64,000 nt of DNA from Arenimonas fontis (GTDB lineage: Bacteria; Pseudomonadota; Gammaproteobacteria; Xanthomonadales; Xanthomonadaceae). This document shows positions 43,979-52,466 of the stretch, piece by piece (position 1 is the first letter of the stretch; every line of letters begins with the position of its first letter). The notes below the pieces were generated by a model that searched no databases, was not told the DNA's origin, and saw only the letters and a program-made list of their open reading frames with translations. The stretch is from assembly GCF_008386465.1 (NCBI RefSeq), contig NZ_VUOD01000003.1:248001-312000 (forward strand), in the 5' to 3' direction. A program made the position numbers and the translations under genes.

Positions 43979-44838
43979 CAGCCGGGCGTGCCCAGCACCG
44001 TGCGCACCTCGTACAGCTCCGGGAAGAAGGTCAGCTCCAGCGCCTGCTTGAGGAAGCCCACCCCGGAGCTGCCGCCGGTGCCGCGCCGGTAACCGATGAT
44101 CCGTTCCACCGTTTTCATGTGCCGGAAGCGCCAGAGCTGGAAGCTGCTTTCGATGTCCACCAGCTGCTCGCAGGTGGCATAGGCTTCCCAGTGCGTGTCG
44201 GTGTCCTCGTAGATGGCCTTGAACACCGGCACCAGCCCGGCCTCGCGGGCGTGCGGCCGCGACCAGTCGCGCTCGACGCAGCCGGCCGGCACCGCATAGC
44301 CGCGCCGGTGCAGGTGGCGCAGGAACTCGTCGTACAGACTGGGCGCCTCCAGCGCCGCCCGCAGCCGGGCGGTGGCGTCCGCGTCGTGGGCGAACACCTT
44401 CACCATGTCGGCGTTCTTGTTGCCCAGCATGAACTCGACCAGGCGGTATTGCAGCGACTGGAAGCCCGACGCCGGGCCCAGCACCTCGCGAAACTGCAGG
44501 TAGTCGGCCGGCGTCAGCGTCTCCAGCACCGACCACATCTCGGTCAACTGGCGTTGCACCTGCTTGACCCGGGCCAGGATCTTCTGCATCGGATCCAGCT
44601 GGTCGCGCTGCAGGCAGCCGATGGCGGCGCCGAGCTCGTGGATGATCAGCTTCAGCCACAGCTCCGAGACCTGGTGCTGGACGATGAACAGCATCTCGTC
44701 GTGGTGCGGCGGGTCCGAGAGCGGCTTCTGGGCCGACAGCAGGGTGTCCAGCTGCAGGTAGCCGCCATAGCTGAGCCGGTCGCGCAGATCGGTGGTGATG
44801 CCCTGCTCCAGGGCGCGCTGGTTGGGGGTTTGGCTCAT
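43978..44838 (-). CDS. kynA: tryptophan 2,3-dioxygenase
   Basis: 286 residues from ATG 44838. Heme enzyme that opens tryptophan to N-formylkynurenine. The substrate-binding His55 is in [20 protein letters not shown] and the heme ligand is H240 in [19 protein letters not shown], the same numbering as the Xanthomonas enzyme; [15 protein letters not shown] supplies the conserved substrate-loop. No formamidase or kynureninase gene is nearby. Divergent from the secreted nuclease gene across 175 bases. Confidence 0.97.
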   Translation of the reverse strand: MSQTPNQRALEQGITTDLRDRLSYGGYLQLDTLLSAQKPLSDPPHHDEMLFIVQHQVSELWLKLIIHELGAAIGCLQRDQLDPMQKILARVKQVQRQLTEMWSVLETLTPADYLQFREVLGPASGFQSLQYRLVEFMLGNKNADMVKVFAHDADATARLRAALEAPSLYDEFLRHLHRRGYAVPAGCVERDWSRPHAREAGLVPVFKAIYEDTDTHWEAYATCEQLVDIESSFQLWRFRHMKTVERIIGYRRGTGGSSGVGFLKQALELTFFPELYEVRTVLGTPG

Positions 44839-45013
44839 GAGGCCGGCTCCGGTGCGAAAGGGGGAAGTCTGTCATGCCGGTGCAGCATTTTCCGATATAG
44901 ACTGCCAACTCCGTCACGGTTCGGCAGGGGACCCCTCGAAGGGCCGGGCCGGCGGCGCCCCCGTTCGATCCACTCCTCGGTCCACTCCGTTCCTACCCAC
45001 TCAGGCAGACACC

Positions 45014-48000
45014 ATGCGCAAGCGCACGCGTCCGTACGCCCGACTGGCCCTGCTGGCCCTGGCCCTGGCGGGCCCCGCCGGCGCGGCCGAATTGTTCCTC
45101 TCCGAAATCGTCGAAGGTTCCAGCAACAACAAGGCGGTCGAAGTCTTCAACGGCAGCGGCGCCGAGGTCGACCTGGCCGCCGGCGGTTACCGCCTGCAGT
45201 TCTTCTTCAACGGCAACACCAGCCCCGGCCTGACCATTCCCCTGGCCGGCACCGTCGCCGCCGGCGACGTCCATGTCGTCGCCCACAGCAGCAGCGTCGC
45301 CGCCATCCTGGCCGAAGCCGACCAGACCAATGGCTCGAGCTGGTTCAACGGCGACGACGCCATCGTCCTGCTCAGCGGCGACACCATCCTGGACGTGGCG
45401 GGCCAGATCGGCTTCGACCCGGGCAGCCAGTGGGGCTCGGGCCTGAGCTCCACCGCCGACAACACCCTGCGCCGCAAGGCCGGCATCTGTGCCGGCGACA
45501 CCGATGGCAGCGACGCCTTCGATCCTGCGCTCGAGTGGGACGGCTACCCGAACGACACCTTCGACGGTCTCGGCAGCCACACCGCCACCTGCGCCGGCGG
45601 CGGCACGCCCACCGATCCGGCGGCCAGCGGCGGCGCCAGCCCGGCCAGCCTGGCCGCCGGCGACCCGACCCTGCTGACCGTGGACGTCACGCCCGGCGCC
45701 AATCCGGAAAGCACGGGTCTGAGCGTGACGGCCGATCTCGGCGTCATCGGCGGCAGCGCCAGCCAGGCCCTCTACGACGACGGCAGCCACGGCGACGAGA
45801 CCGCCGGCGACCTGCGCTTCTCCTTCCTGGCCACCGTGGCCGAGGGTACCCCTCCGGGTCCGAAGAGCCTTCCGGTCAGCGTAGAGGACGGCGAAGGCCG
45901 CAGTGCCGCCGCCAGCATCGCCCTTTCGGTGGTGGCGAAAGTCGCCATCGCCGAGATCCAGGGCAGCGGCGTCGGCTCGCCCCTGCCGCTGGGCACCGAG
46001 CTCGTCACCGAGGGCATCGTGACGGCGCGCCGCGCGAACGGCTATTTCATCCAGAGCGCGCCGGGCCAGGAGGATGGCGATCCGGCCACGGCCGAGGGCC
46101 TGTTCGTGTTCACCTCGGCACCGCCGCCGGCCGCGGCCGCGGTGGGCAGCCGCGTGCGCGTGGCCGGTCGGGTCGGGCAGTTCCGGCGCACCCCGCACGG
46201 TTTCCCGCTGACCCAGCTGACCAACAGCAGCCTCACGGTGATCGCCACCGGCGAGGCGCTGCCGCCGCCGGTGCTGCTGGACGCCAGCGTGCTGGCGCCG
46301 GACGTGCCGGTGGACGCGCTGGGCCGTTACCAGGGCATGCGCGTGCAAGTGCCGACGGCGGTGGTGACCGGGCCGAGCAATGGCTTCGGCGACTTCCACG
46401 TCACCCTGGCCGGCGTGCCGCGCCCGGCCCGCGAGCCCGGCGTGGCAGTGCTCGACGCGGTGCCGCTGCCGCCGGAGAAGGCCATCCCGCGTTTCGACCG
46501 CAACCCCGAGCGGCTGCGGGTCGAAAGCCGCGGCCTGGCCGACGCGCCGGCCGACAACCTCAACCTCGATGCCGGCGCGCTGGTAGAGGGCCTGTCCGGC
46601 GTCCTCTACTACGACCGCGGCGATTTCACCCTCCTGATGGGCGAGCGCAGCGGCGTCAGCCACAGCGGCGGCGCGCAGGTGCGGGCGGTGCCCGCGGCCG
46701 GCAAGGAGGACGTCCGCGTCGGCAGCTACAACATCCAGAACCTGTCCGGCGGCGCCGCGGTGGATCCGGCCCGGCTGGCCAAGCTCAGCGAAGTTTTCTG
46801 CCAGTACCTGCGCCTGCCCGACGTGGTCGGCCTGATCGAGATCGGCGACCTGGCCACCGCCCAGCGCCTGGCCCAGGCCATCAACGACGACGAGTTCGGA
46901 CACTGCCCGGACGACCCGCAGTACCAGGCCCACCTGTTGGCGGCCAGCGGCAGCCAGCGCCTGGGTTTCCTGGTGAAGACGGCGCCGGCCGCCACCGGCG
47001 AGCCGCGCGTGCAGGTGCTGGACGTGGTCGAGCACTTCGTCGGCGAGCCGCTGCTGGACCCGCAGGGCAATGCTTCCAGCCTGGTGCTGTTCGACCGCCC
47101 GCCCCTGCACCTGAGCGCGGTGGTCAACGGCGACAACGGCGAGGACTATCCGCTGGAGGTGCTGCTCAACCACACCCTGTCGCTGCTGGACGTCAACAGC
47201 CTGAACGGCAACGCCACCTGGGGCACGCTCGGCGAGCGCGCCCGGCAGAAGCGCCGGCAGCAGGCCGAGCGGCTGTCGCAGCTGGTCGAGGCCATCCAGT
47301 CCGCCGATCCGTCGCCGCCGCTGGTGCTGATCGGCGACTACAACGCCTTCGAGTTCAGCGACGGCTACGTGGACGTGATCGGCATCATCTCCGGCAAGCC
47401 GGCGCCGGCCAATGAGGTACTGGTGCCCGGCGACAGCGCCGTGACCGTGCCGCTGACCAACCTGCTGGAGACGGTGCCGGCGGAGCAGCGCTACTCCTAT
47501 GTGTTCGAGGGCAACACGCAGTCGCTCGACCACGCCCTGGTGAACGCCGCGGCCCTGGCCAGTGCCGACGCGCAGCTGTACCACGCGCGGGTGAACGCCG
47601 ACTTCGCCGCCGACCTGGCCGCCGATCCGACCGTGCCGGTACGCAGCTCCGACCACGATCCGCTGGTAGCCGAGCTGATGGTGCCGCGCTTCCTCGACGC
47701 CGACCTGGCGGTGAAGGTGGAAGGCCCCTTCCTGCCGGTGCGCGACGGCCAGCTGGTGCCTTTCCTGGCCCTGGTTCGCAACCTGGGCGCCGACCGGGCG
47801 GTGGATGCGGTGCTGGAGCTGCGCCTGGACGCGTTGGCCGACCAGCTGCGGCTGGTCTGGGCGCCGGGCTGGACCTGCGAGCCGCCGGTGGCCGACGGCG
47901 ATGGCAGCCGCCTGAGCTGTCGCCGCGACGCCGACCTGGCGGCCGGGGAAAGCGACCTGCTGGGGCTGATCCTGGAGGCCCGGCGTCACTCGGCGCGGCA

Positions 48001-48106
48001 AACGATCGGCGTCGCCGCCACGGCCGACACCCGCAGCCGCGACCTGCGAACCGACAACGACGCCGACGCCGACGGCACCCGGGTGGTGGGCAAGCCGCGC
48101 CGCTGA
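45014..48106 (+). CDS. secreted multidomain nuclease (LTD, OB-fold, EEP)
   Basis: 1030 residues from ATG 45014. Signal peptide with core LALLALALAGPAGA. Residues about 25-190 form a lamin-tail-like domain (LFLSEIVEGSSNNKAVEVFN, YPNDTFDGLG). About 310-440 is a YhcR-type OB-fold (VAIAEIQGSG, VTEGIVTARRANGYFIQ). About 568-890 is an endonuclease/exonuclease/phosphatase domain with VGSYNIQNLSG, VVGLIEIGD, LVLIGDYNAFEF and SSDHDPLVAE. The last 140 residues are a DUF11-like beta-sandwich. The layout matches extracellular nucleases such as ExeM and NucH, which degrade DNA outside the cell. Six or more cysteines are present in the exported part. A strong terminator follows. Confidence 0.9.
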   Translation: MRKRTRPYARLALLALALAGPAGAAELFLSEIVEGSSNNKAVEVFNGSGAEVDLAAGGYRLQFFFNGNTSPGLTIPLAGTVAAGDVHVVAHSSSVAAILAEADQTNGSSWFNGDDAIVLLSGDTILDVAGQIGFDPGSQWGSGLSSTADNTLRRKAGICAGDTDGSDAFDPALEWDGYPNDTFDGLGSHTATCAGGGTPTDPAASGGASPASLAAGDPTLLTVDVTPGANPESTGLSVTADLGVIGGSASQALYDDGSHGDETAGDLRFSFLATVAEGTPPGPKSLPVSVEDGEGRSAAASIALSVVAKVAIAEIQGSGVGSPLPLGTELVTEGIVTARRANGYFIQSAPGQEDGDPATAEGLFVFTSAPPPAAAAVGSRVRVAGRVGQFRRTPHGFPLTQLTNSSLTVIATGEALPPPVLLDASVLAPDVPVDALGRYQGMRVQVPTAVVTGPSNGFGDFHVTLAGVPRPAREPGVAVLDAVPLPPEKAIPRFDRNPERLRVESRGLADAPADNLNLDAGALVEGLSGVLYYDRGDFTLLMGERSGVSHSGGAQVRAVPAAGKEDVRVGSYNIQNLSGGAAVDPARLAKLSEVFCQYLRLPDVVGLIEIGDLATAQRLAQAINDDEFGHCPDDPQYQAHLLAASGSQRLGFLVKTAPAATGEPRVQVLDVVEHFVGEPLLDPQGNASSLVLFDRPPLHLSAVVNGDNGEDYPLEVLLNHTLSLLDVNSLNGNATWGTLGERARQKRRQQAERLSQLVEAIQSADPSPPLVLIGDYNAFEFSDGYVDVIGIISGKPAPANEVLVPGDSAVTVPLTNLLETVPAEQRYSYVFEGNTQSLDHALVNAAALASADAQLYHARVNADFAADLAADPTVPVRSSDHDPLVAELMVPRFLDADLAVKVEGPFLPVRDGQLVPFLALVRNLGADRAVDAVLELRLDALADQLRLVWAPGWTCEPPVADGDGSRLSCRRDADLAAGESDLLGLILEARRHSARQTIGVAATADTRSRDLRTDNDADADGTRVVGKPRR

Positions 48107-48132
48107 GCGCCGCCGCGAACCCTACGCACGCG

Positions 48133-48160
48133 AACGGGCGCCTTCGGGCGCCCGTTTCGC
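48133..48160 (+). terminator. rho-independent terminator of the nuclease gene
   Basis: A 10-bp stem AACGGGCGCC (48133-48142) and GGCGCCCGTT (48147-48156) with a TTCG tetraloop, running into TTTCGC. A stable UUCG loop 26 bases after the nuclease stop codon makes this the best terminator in the window. Confidence 0.85.
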
Positions 48161-48215
48161 TTCCGGACGAACGGACCGGCTATCATCCGGGTTCGTTTCC
48201 CGTCGGAGGGACACG

Positions 48216-49289
48216 ATGTCCCGGGTTGCAAGTTTCGAGATCGAATACCTGCAGTACCTCGGGCCGGACGGACGTCCGGCCGGCGAGGATCTGCCTGCCT
48301 TCGCGCGGGACCGGCGCCTGCTGGTGGACCTGCTCAAGCAGATGCTGCGCGTGCGCAGCTTCGACACCAAGGCGGTGGCCCTGCAGCGCACCGGCAAGCT
48401 GGGCACCTATGCCAGCTGCCTGGGCCATGAGGCCGCGCACGTCGGCATCGGCAGCGCCATGCAGTACGACGACGTGTTCGCGCCCAGCTACCGCGAGTAC
48501 GGCGCCCAGTTCATGCGCGGAGTCAAGCCGCGCGAGGTGCTGATGTACTGGGGCGGCGACGAGCGCGGCAACGACTTTTCCGGTCCGCCGCACGACTATC
48601 CCTGGTGCGTGCCGATCGGCACCCAGTGCCTGCACGCGGCCGGTGCCGCCCTGGCCTTCAAGCTGCGCGGCGAGCCGCGGGTGGCGGTGGCCTGCGTCGG
48701 CGACGGCGGCAGTTCCAAGGCCGACACCTACGCCGCGATCAATTCCGCCGGCGCCTACACCCTGCCCTTCGTGCTGTGCATCATCAACAACCAGTGGGCG
48801 ATCTCGGTGCCGCGCAAGGCGCAGACCGGTGCCCAGACCCTGGCGCAGAAGGGCATCGCCGGCGGCCTGGACTGCGTGCAGGTGGACGGCAACGACGTCA
48901 TCGCCGTGCGCGCCGCCATGGACCACGCCATCGCCCGCGCCCGCAACGGCCACGGCGGCAGCGTGCTGGAGCTGGTCACCTACCGCCTCAGCGACCACAC
49001 CACCGCCGACGATGCCCGCCGCTACCGCGACGACGCCGAGGTGAAGGCGGCCTGGGAGCGCGAGCCGATCGCCCGCCTGCGCACCTGGCTGATCGCCGAA
49101 GGCGCCTGGAGCGAGGCCGAGGAAGCCGAATGGAAGGAGGCCTGCGCGGCCGAGATGGATGCCGAGGTCAATGCCTACCTGGAAACGAAGGTGCAACCGG
49201 TGGAGGCGATGTTCGACCACCTGTACGCCGAGATGCCGGCCGACCTGGCGGCGCAGCGCGAACAGGCGCTGAAGTGGGAGGGCCGTTGA
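48216..49289 (+). CDS. bkdA1: branched-chain 2-oxoacid dehydrogenase E1 alpha
   Basis: 357 residues from ATG 48216 with GGAGG six bases upstream. Thiamine-diphosphate subunit that decarboxylates branched-chain 2-oxoacids from Val, Leu and Ile. The TPP motif is VACVGDGGSSKADTYAAINS ... INNQWAIS; the phosphorylation-loop-like YRLSDHTTADDARRYRD and GTYASCLGHEAAHVGIG, YREYGAQFMRG fit the BCKDH/PDH E1 alpha group. The N-terminal FEIEYLQYLGPDG matches bacterial BkdA1. First gene of a three-gene operon plus a VOC gene; no E3 gene is nearby. Confidence 0.92.
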   Translation: MSRVASFEIEYLQYLGPDGRPAGEDLPAFARDRRLLVDLLKQMLRVRSFDTKAVALQRTGKLGTYASCLGHEAAHVGIGSAMQYDDVFAPSYREYGAQFMRGVKPREVLMYWGGDERGNDFSGPPHDYPWCVPIGTQCLHAAGAALAFKLRGEPRVAVACVGDGGSSKADTYAAINSAGAYTLPFVLCIINNQWAISVPRKAQTGAQTLAQKGIAGGLDCVQVDGNDVIAVRAAMDHAIARARNGHGGSVLELVTYRLSDHTTADDARRYRDDAEVKAAWEREPIARLRTWLIAEGAWSEAEEAEWKEACAAEMDAEVNAYLETKVQPVEAMFDHLYAEMPADLAAQREQALKWEGR

Positions 49290-49290
49290 G

Positions 49291-50271
49291 ATGGCGGCCA
49301 TCACCCTGATCGAAGCCATCACCCAGGCCCTGGCCTGGGAAATGGCCCATGACGAATCGGTGCTGGTGCTGGGCGAGGACGTCGGCGTCAACGGCGGCGT
49401 CTTCCGCGCCACCGCCGGCCTGCAGCAGCGCTTCGGCGACCAGCGCGTGCTGGACACGCCGCTGGACGAGACCACCATCGCCGGCCTCACCGTCGGCCTG
49501 GCCTCGCAGGGCATGAAACCGGTCGCCGAGGCGCAGTTCGACGGCTTCGTCTACCCGATGGTGGACCACATCGTCTGCCATGCCGCCCGCTTCCGTTACC
49601 GCACCCGCGGCCGGCTCAGCTGCCCGATGGTGCTGCGCGTGCCCTGGGGCGGCGGCATCCGCGCGCCGGAACACCACAGCGAGGCCAACGAAGCCATCTT
49701 CACCAACGTGCCCGGCCTGCGGGTGGTGCTGCCGAGCAGTCCGCAGCGTGCCTACGGCCTGCTGCTGGCGGCGATCCGCGATCCGGATCCGGTCATCTTC
49801 ATGGAGCCCAAGCGCATCTACCGGCAGTACAAGGAGGAGGTGCCGGACGACGGCGAGGCGCTGCCGCTGGACGTCTGCTTCGTGCTGCGCGACGGCAGCG
49901 ACGTCACCCTGGTGACCTGGGGCTCGCAGGTGAAGGAAACCCTGGAAGCCGCCGAGGCCCTGGCCGCCGAAGGGATCAGCGCCGAAGTCATCGACGTGGC
50001 CACGCTCAAGCCGCTGGACTTCGACACCATTCGCGAATCGGTGGCCAAGACCGGCCGTTGCGTGATCGTGCACGAGGCGCCGCGCACCGCCGGCTTCGGC
50101 GCCGAAATCGCCGCCCGCCTGGCCGAGGAATCCATGTACGACCTGGTGGCGCCGGTCGAGCGCGTCACCGGCTACGACACCCATATCCCGCTGTTCCGGC
50201 TGGAGATGAAGTACCTGCCGAGCGTGGAGAAGATCGTCGCCGCCGCCAAGCGCACGCTGGCGGCCAGCTGA
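49291..50271 (+). CDS. bkdA2: branched-chain 2-oxoacid dehydrogenase E1 beta
   Basis: 326 residues, starting two bases past the E1 alpha stop. Transketolase-like pyrimidine-binding half: LIEAITQALAWEMAHDESVL, LGEDVGVNGGVFRATAGLQQ, DTPLDETTIAGLTVGLASQG, FDGFVYPMVDHIV and the C-terminal transketolase domain (VIDVATLKPLDFDTI, VIVHEAPRTAGFGAEIAARL). Forms the E1 heterotetramer with the preceding product. Confidence 0.95.
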   Translation: MAAITLIEAITQALAWEMAHDESVLVLGEDVGVNGGVFRATAGLQQRFGDQRVLDTPLDETTIAGLTVGLASQGMKPVAEAQFDGFVYPMVDHIVCHAARFRYRTRGRLSCPMVLRVPWGGGIRAPEHHSEANEAIFTNVPGLRVVLPSSPQRAYGLLLAAIRDPDPVIFMEPKRIYRQYKEEVPDDGEALPLDVCFVLRDGSDVTLVTWGSQVKETLEAAEALAAEGISAEVIDVATLKPLDFDTIRESVAKTGRCVIVHEAPRTAGFGAEIAARLAEESMYDLVAPVERVTGYDTHIPLFRLEMKYLPSVEKIVAAAKRTLAAS

Positions 50272-50281
50272 GGTTGCAACG

Positions 50282-51721
50282 ATGAGCGAGAAAAAGCTGT
50301 TCCTGCTGCCGGACCTGGGCGAGGGCCTGCCCGACGCCGAGATCGTCGAATGGCTGGTCAAGGTCGGCGACGTGGTGAAGCTGGACGAGCCGCTGGTGTC
50401 GATGGAAACCGCCAAGGCGGTGGTCGAGGTGCCCTCGCCCTACTCCGGCAAGGTGCTGCGCCTGGCTGGCGGCCCCGGCGACGTGATCGCCACCGGCAGC
50501 TGGCTGGTCGAGATCGAGCTCGACCCCTCGCTGCCGCAGCGCGCCGAGGCCCAGGACACCGGTCACTCGCACGGCCACGGCCACAAGGGCGCCGGCCGGC
50601 CGGTGCCCAACGAACCGGCCCGCGACGACGGCGATGCCACCACCCTGGTGGCTTCGGACGAGGGCGGCGAGCTCCTGGAGGAAGGCACCGGCGGTCGCAA
50701 GGCCTCCGCAGACGCCGGCACCGTGGTCGGCGCCATGCAGAGCTCCGACGCGGTGCGCAGCGAGCAGGCCGTCGCCATCGGCGGCGTCAAGGCCATGCCG
50801 GCCGTGCGTGCGCTGGCGAAGAAGCTCAAGGTGGACCTCGGCCGGGTGACGCCCACCGGCGCCGGCGGCGTGGTCACCCTGGCCGACGTGAAGAGGGCGG
50901 CGGCCGAGGGCACGGCGCCGCTGGGCGCGTCTCCCGCTTCCCCGGCCGCTCTTCCGCGTGGGGCGAGGGCAGCGGCTTCGGCGAGTCCGCAAGCGGCGCC
51001 GGGCAGCCCGGCGAAAAGCCCCTCTCCTTTCGCCGGAGAGGGGCCGGGAAGAGGGGGTGCCGGCCCCGGCCCCGGCGTGGCCTTCGACGTGGACGAACCC
51101 ATCCGCGGCGTCCGCCGCAACATGGTGCGCTCGATGTCGCAGGCGCATGCCGAGGTGGTGCCGACCACGCTCATGGACGACGCCGACATCGCCGCCTGGG
51201 CCCCGGGCGAGGACATCATGGCCCGGCTGATCCGCGCCATCGTCGCGGCCTCGGCGGCCGAGCCGGCCATGAACGCCTGGCTCAATGCCAAGGAAGGCAC
51301 CCTGCGCCGGCACGCGCGCGTGGACGTGGGCATCGCCGTGGATTCGCCCGACGGCCTGTTCGTGGCCAACATGCGCCATGCCGAGCGGCTGGAGCCGCAC
51401 CAGGTGCGGGCCGCGCTCAACCGTATCCGCGAGGGCGTCAAGAACCGTAGCCTGCCGCCGGAAGAACTGCGCGACTACACCATCATGCTGAGCAACTTCG
51501 GCGTCTTCGCCGGCAAGTACGCCACGCCGGTGGTGGTGCCGCCCTGCGTGGCCATCGTCGGCGCCGGCCGGCTCTACCACGCGGTGGTGCCGGTGCTGGG
51601 CGGCATCGAGACGCACCGGATGATGCCGATCTCGCTGACCTTCGACCACCGCGCCGCCACCGGCGGCGAGGCGGCGCGTTTCCTGCGCGCACTGCTGGAC
51701 GACCTGCAGAAGGCCCGCTGA
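50282..51721 (+). CDS. bkdB: branched-chain 2-oxoacid dehydrogenase E2 (lipoyl acyltransferase)
   Basis: 479 residues. One lipoyl domain (residues 1-80) with lipoyl-lysine K45 in METAKAVVEVPSPYSG; a His-rich linker (HSHGHGHKG); an E1/E3-binding domain near 170-207 (MPAVRALAKKLKVDLGRV, GAGGVVTLADVKRA); and the catalytic acyltransferase domain from about 275 with FDHRAATGGEAARFL at the active site. The linker between binding and catalytic domains (about 218-262) is unusually long and low in complexity; its DNA contains a palindromic repeat (51019-51043) that reads in frame as SPSPFAGEGPGRGG. It is the acyl-transferring core of the complex. Confidence 0.94.
   Translation: MSEKKLFLLPDLGEGLPDAEIVEWLVKVGDVVKLDEPLVSMETAKAVVEVPSPYSGKVLRLAGGPGDVIATGSWLVEIELDPSLPQRAEAQDTGHSHGHGHKGAGRPVPNEPARDDGDATTLVASDEGGELLEEGTGGRKASADAGTVVGAMQSSDAVRSEQAVAIGGVKAMPAVRALAKKLKVDLGRVTPTGAGGVVTLADVKRAAAEGTAPLGASPASPAALPRGARAAASASPQAAPGSPAKSPSPFAGEGPGRGGAGPGPGVAFDVDEPIRGVRRNMVRSMSQAHAEVVPTTLMDDADIAAWAPGEDIMARLIRAIVAASAAEPAMNAWLNAKEGTLRRHARVDVGIAVDSPDGLFVANMRHAERLEPHQVRAALNRIREGVKNRSLPPEELRDYTIMLSNFGVFAGKYATPVVVPPCVAIVGAGRLYHAVVPVLGGIETHRMMPISLTFDHRAATGGEAARFLRALLDDLQKAR
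51019..51043. repeat. REP-like palindrome inside bkdB
   Basis: CCCCTCTCC (51019-51027) and GGAGAGGGG (51035-51043) are perfect 9-bp arms around a seven-base centre, followed by GCCGGGAAGAGGGGG. Elements of this sort (CCTCTCC...GGAGAGGG) are familiar intergenic repeats in Xanthomonadales; here it sits inside a coding frame. Confidence 0.65.
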
Positions 51722-51722
51722 C

Positions 51723-52112
51723 GTGGCCCACCACAGTCGCCTGGCGGGCTTCATCATCGACTGTGAAGGCGGCTCGCTGTCCGAGGCCGCGCGCTTCTGG
51801 TCGGCGGCCCTGGGCCTGCCGGTGCTGGATCCGGACGAAGGCGGCGAAGGCCGTTACGCCCGCCTCGACGGCAGCCGGCACGGCCTGCACATCGAAGTGC
51901 AGCGGGTCGAGCACCCCTCGCGCGTGCACCTGGACATCGAAAGCGACGACATCGAGGCCGAGGCCAGACGTCTCGCCGCCCTGGGCGCGAAGGAAATCGC
52001 CCGGCCGCGCAACGGCCGCTGGATCGTGCTCGAGGCTCCGACCGGTCACCGCTTCTGCGTGGTGCGGGCGCGCGAGCGCCTGCACCCGGACAACGCCAAC
52101 GTGCACCCCTGA
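51723..52112 (+). CDS. VOC-family (glyoxalase-like) protein
   Basis: 129 residues from a GTG at 51723, one base after the bkdB stop, so part of that operon. A single vicinal-oxygen-chelate domain: AGFIIDCEGGSLSEAARFWS, ALGLPVLDPDEG, HIEVQRVEHPSRVHLDIESD and GRWIVLEAPTGHRFCVV. Such proteins bind metals or small molecules; the function here is not known. Confidence 0.85.
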   Translation: MAHHSRLAGFIIDCEGGSLSEAARFWSAALGLPVLDPDEGGEGRYARLDGSRHGLHIEVQRVEHPSRVHLDIESDDIEAEARRLAALGAKEIARPRNGRWIVLEAPTGHRFCVVRARERLHPDNANVHP

Positions 52113-52145
52113 GGCGGCGCGCCCCTGGGTGCGGCGGGCTCGGGC

Positions 52146-52466
52146 TCAGTCCGTCGCCGGCACGAATCGCGCCCGCCGCCAGAACCAAGCGACGATGACC
52201 GTCAGCAGGAAGGCCTTGTAGGCCAGCAGGCAGGCCAGCACCTGGCGCCAGATCGGCCCGGCTTCGATACTGCGGTCGGCGAAGCTGTAACCCCAGCGCC
52301 CGGCGATGAACGCGGCGACGAAGGCCAGCGCCAGCGCCAGCAGATCGAAGCGCCGGCGCGCCGGCGTCACCGGCAGATCGCGCGGCAGCCACCAGTAGAC
52401 CGCGCCCAGGATCAGGAACCAGGGCAGGAACAGCAGCATGGCCAGGTCGGCGATGTCGGCGCTCAT
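52146..52466 (-). CDS. small membrane protein of unknown function
   Basis: 106 residues with three hydrophobic helices (LAMLLFLPWFLILGAVYWWL; LLALALAFVAAFIAG; VLACLLAYKAFLLTVIVAWF) and a short basic C-terminus. Its ATG overlaps the trpS stop by one base (TGATG), so it is co-translated with trpS. I do not recognise the family. Confidence 0.75.
   Translation of the reverse strand: MSADIADLAMLLFLPWFLILGAVYWWLPRDLPVTPARRRFDLLALALAFVAAFIAGRWGYSFADRSIEAGPIWRQVLACLLAYKAFLLTVIVAWFWRRARFVPATD

Noticed and set aside
44993-48001. A 1002-codon minus-strand open frame opposite the nuclease gene
   Set aside because: His/Gln/Val/Gly-rich antisense translation; the plus frame has a signal peptide, EEP motifs and a terminator.
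48216-52112. A lipoamide dehydrogenase (E3) gene expected with the branched-chain complex
   Set aside because: None is present; the gene after E2 is a VOC protein, so E3 must be encoded elsewhere.
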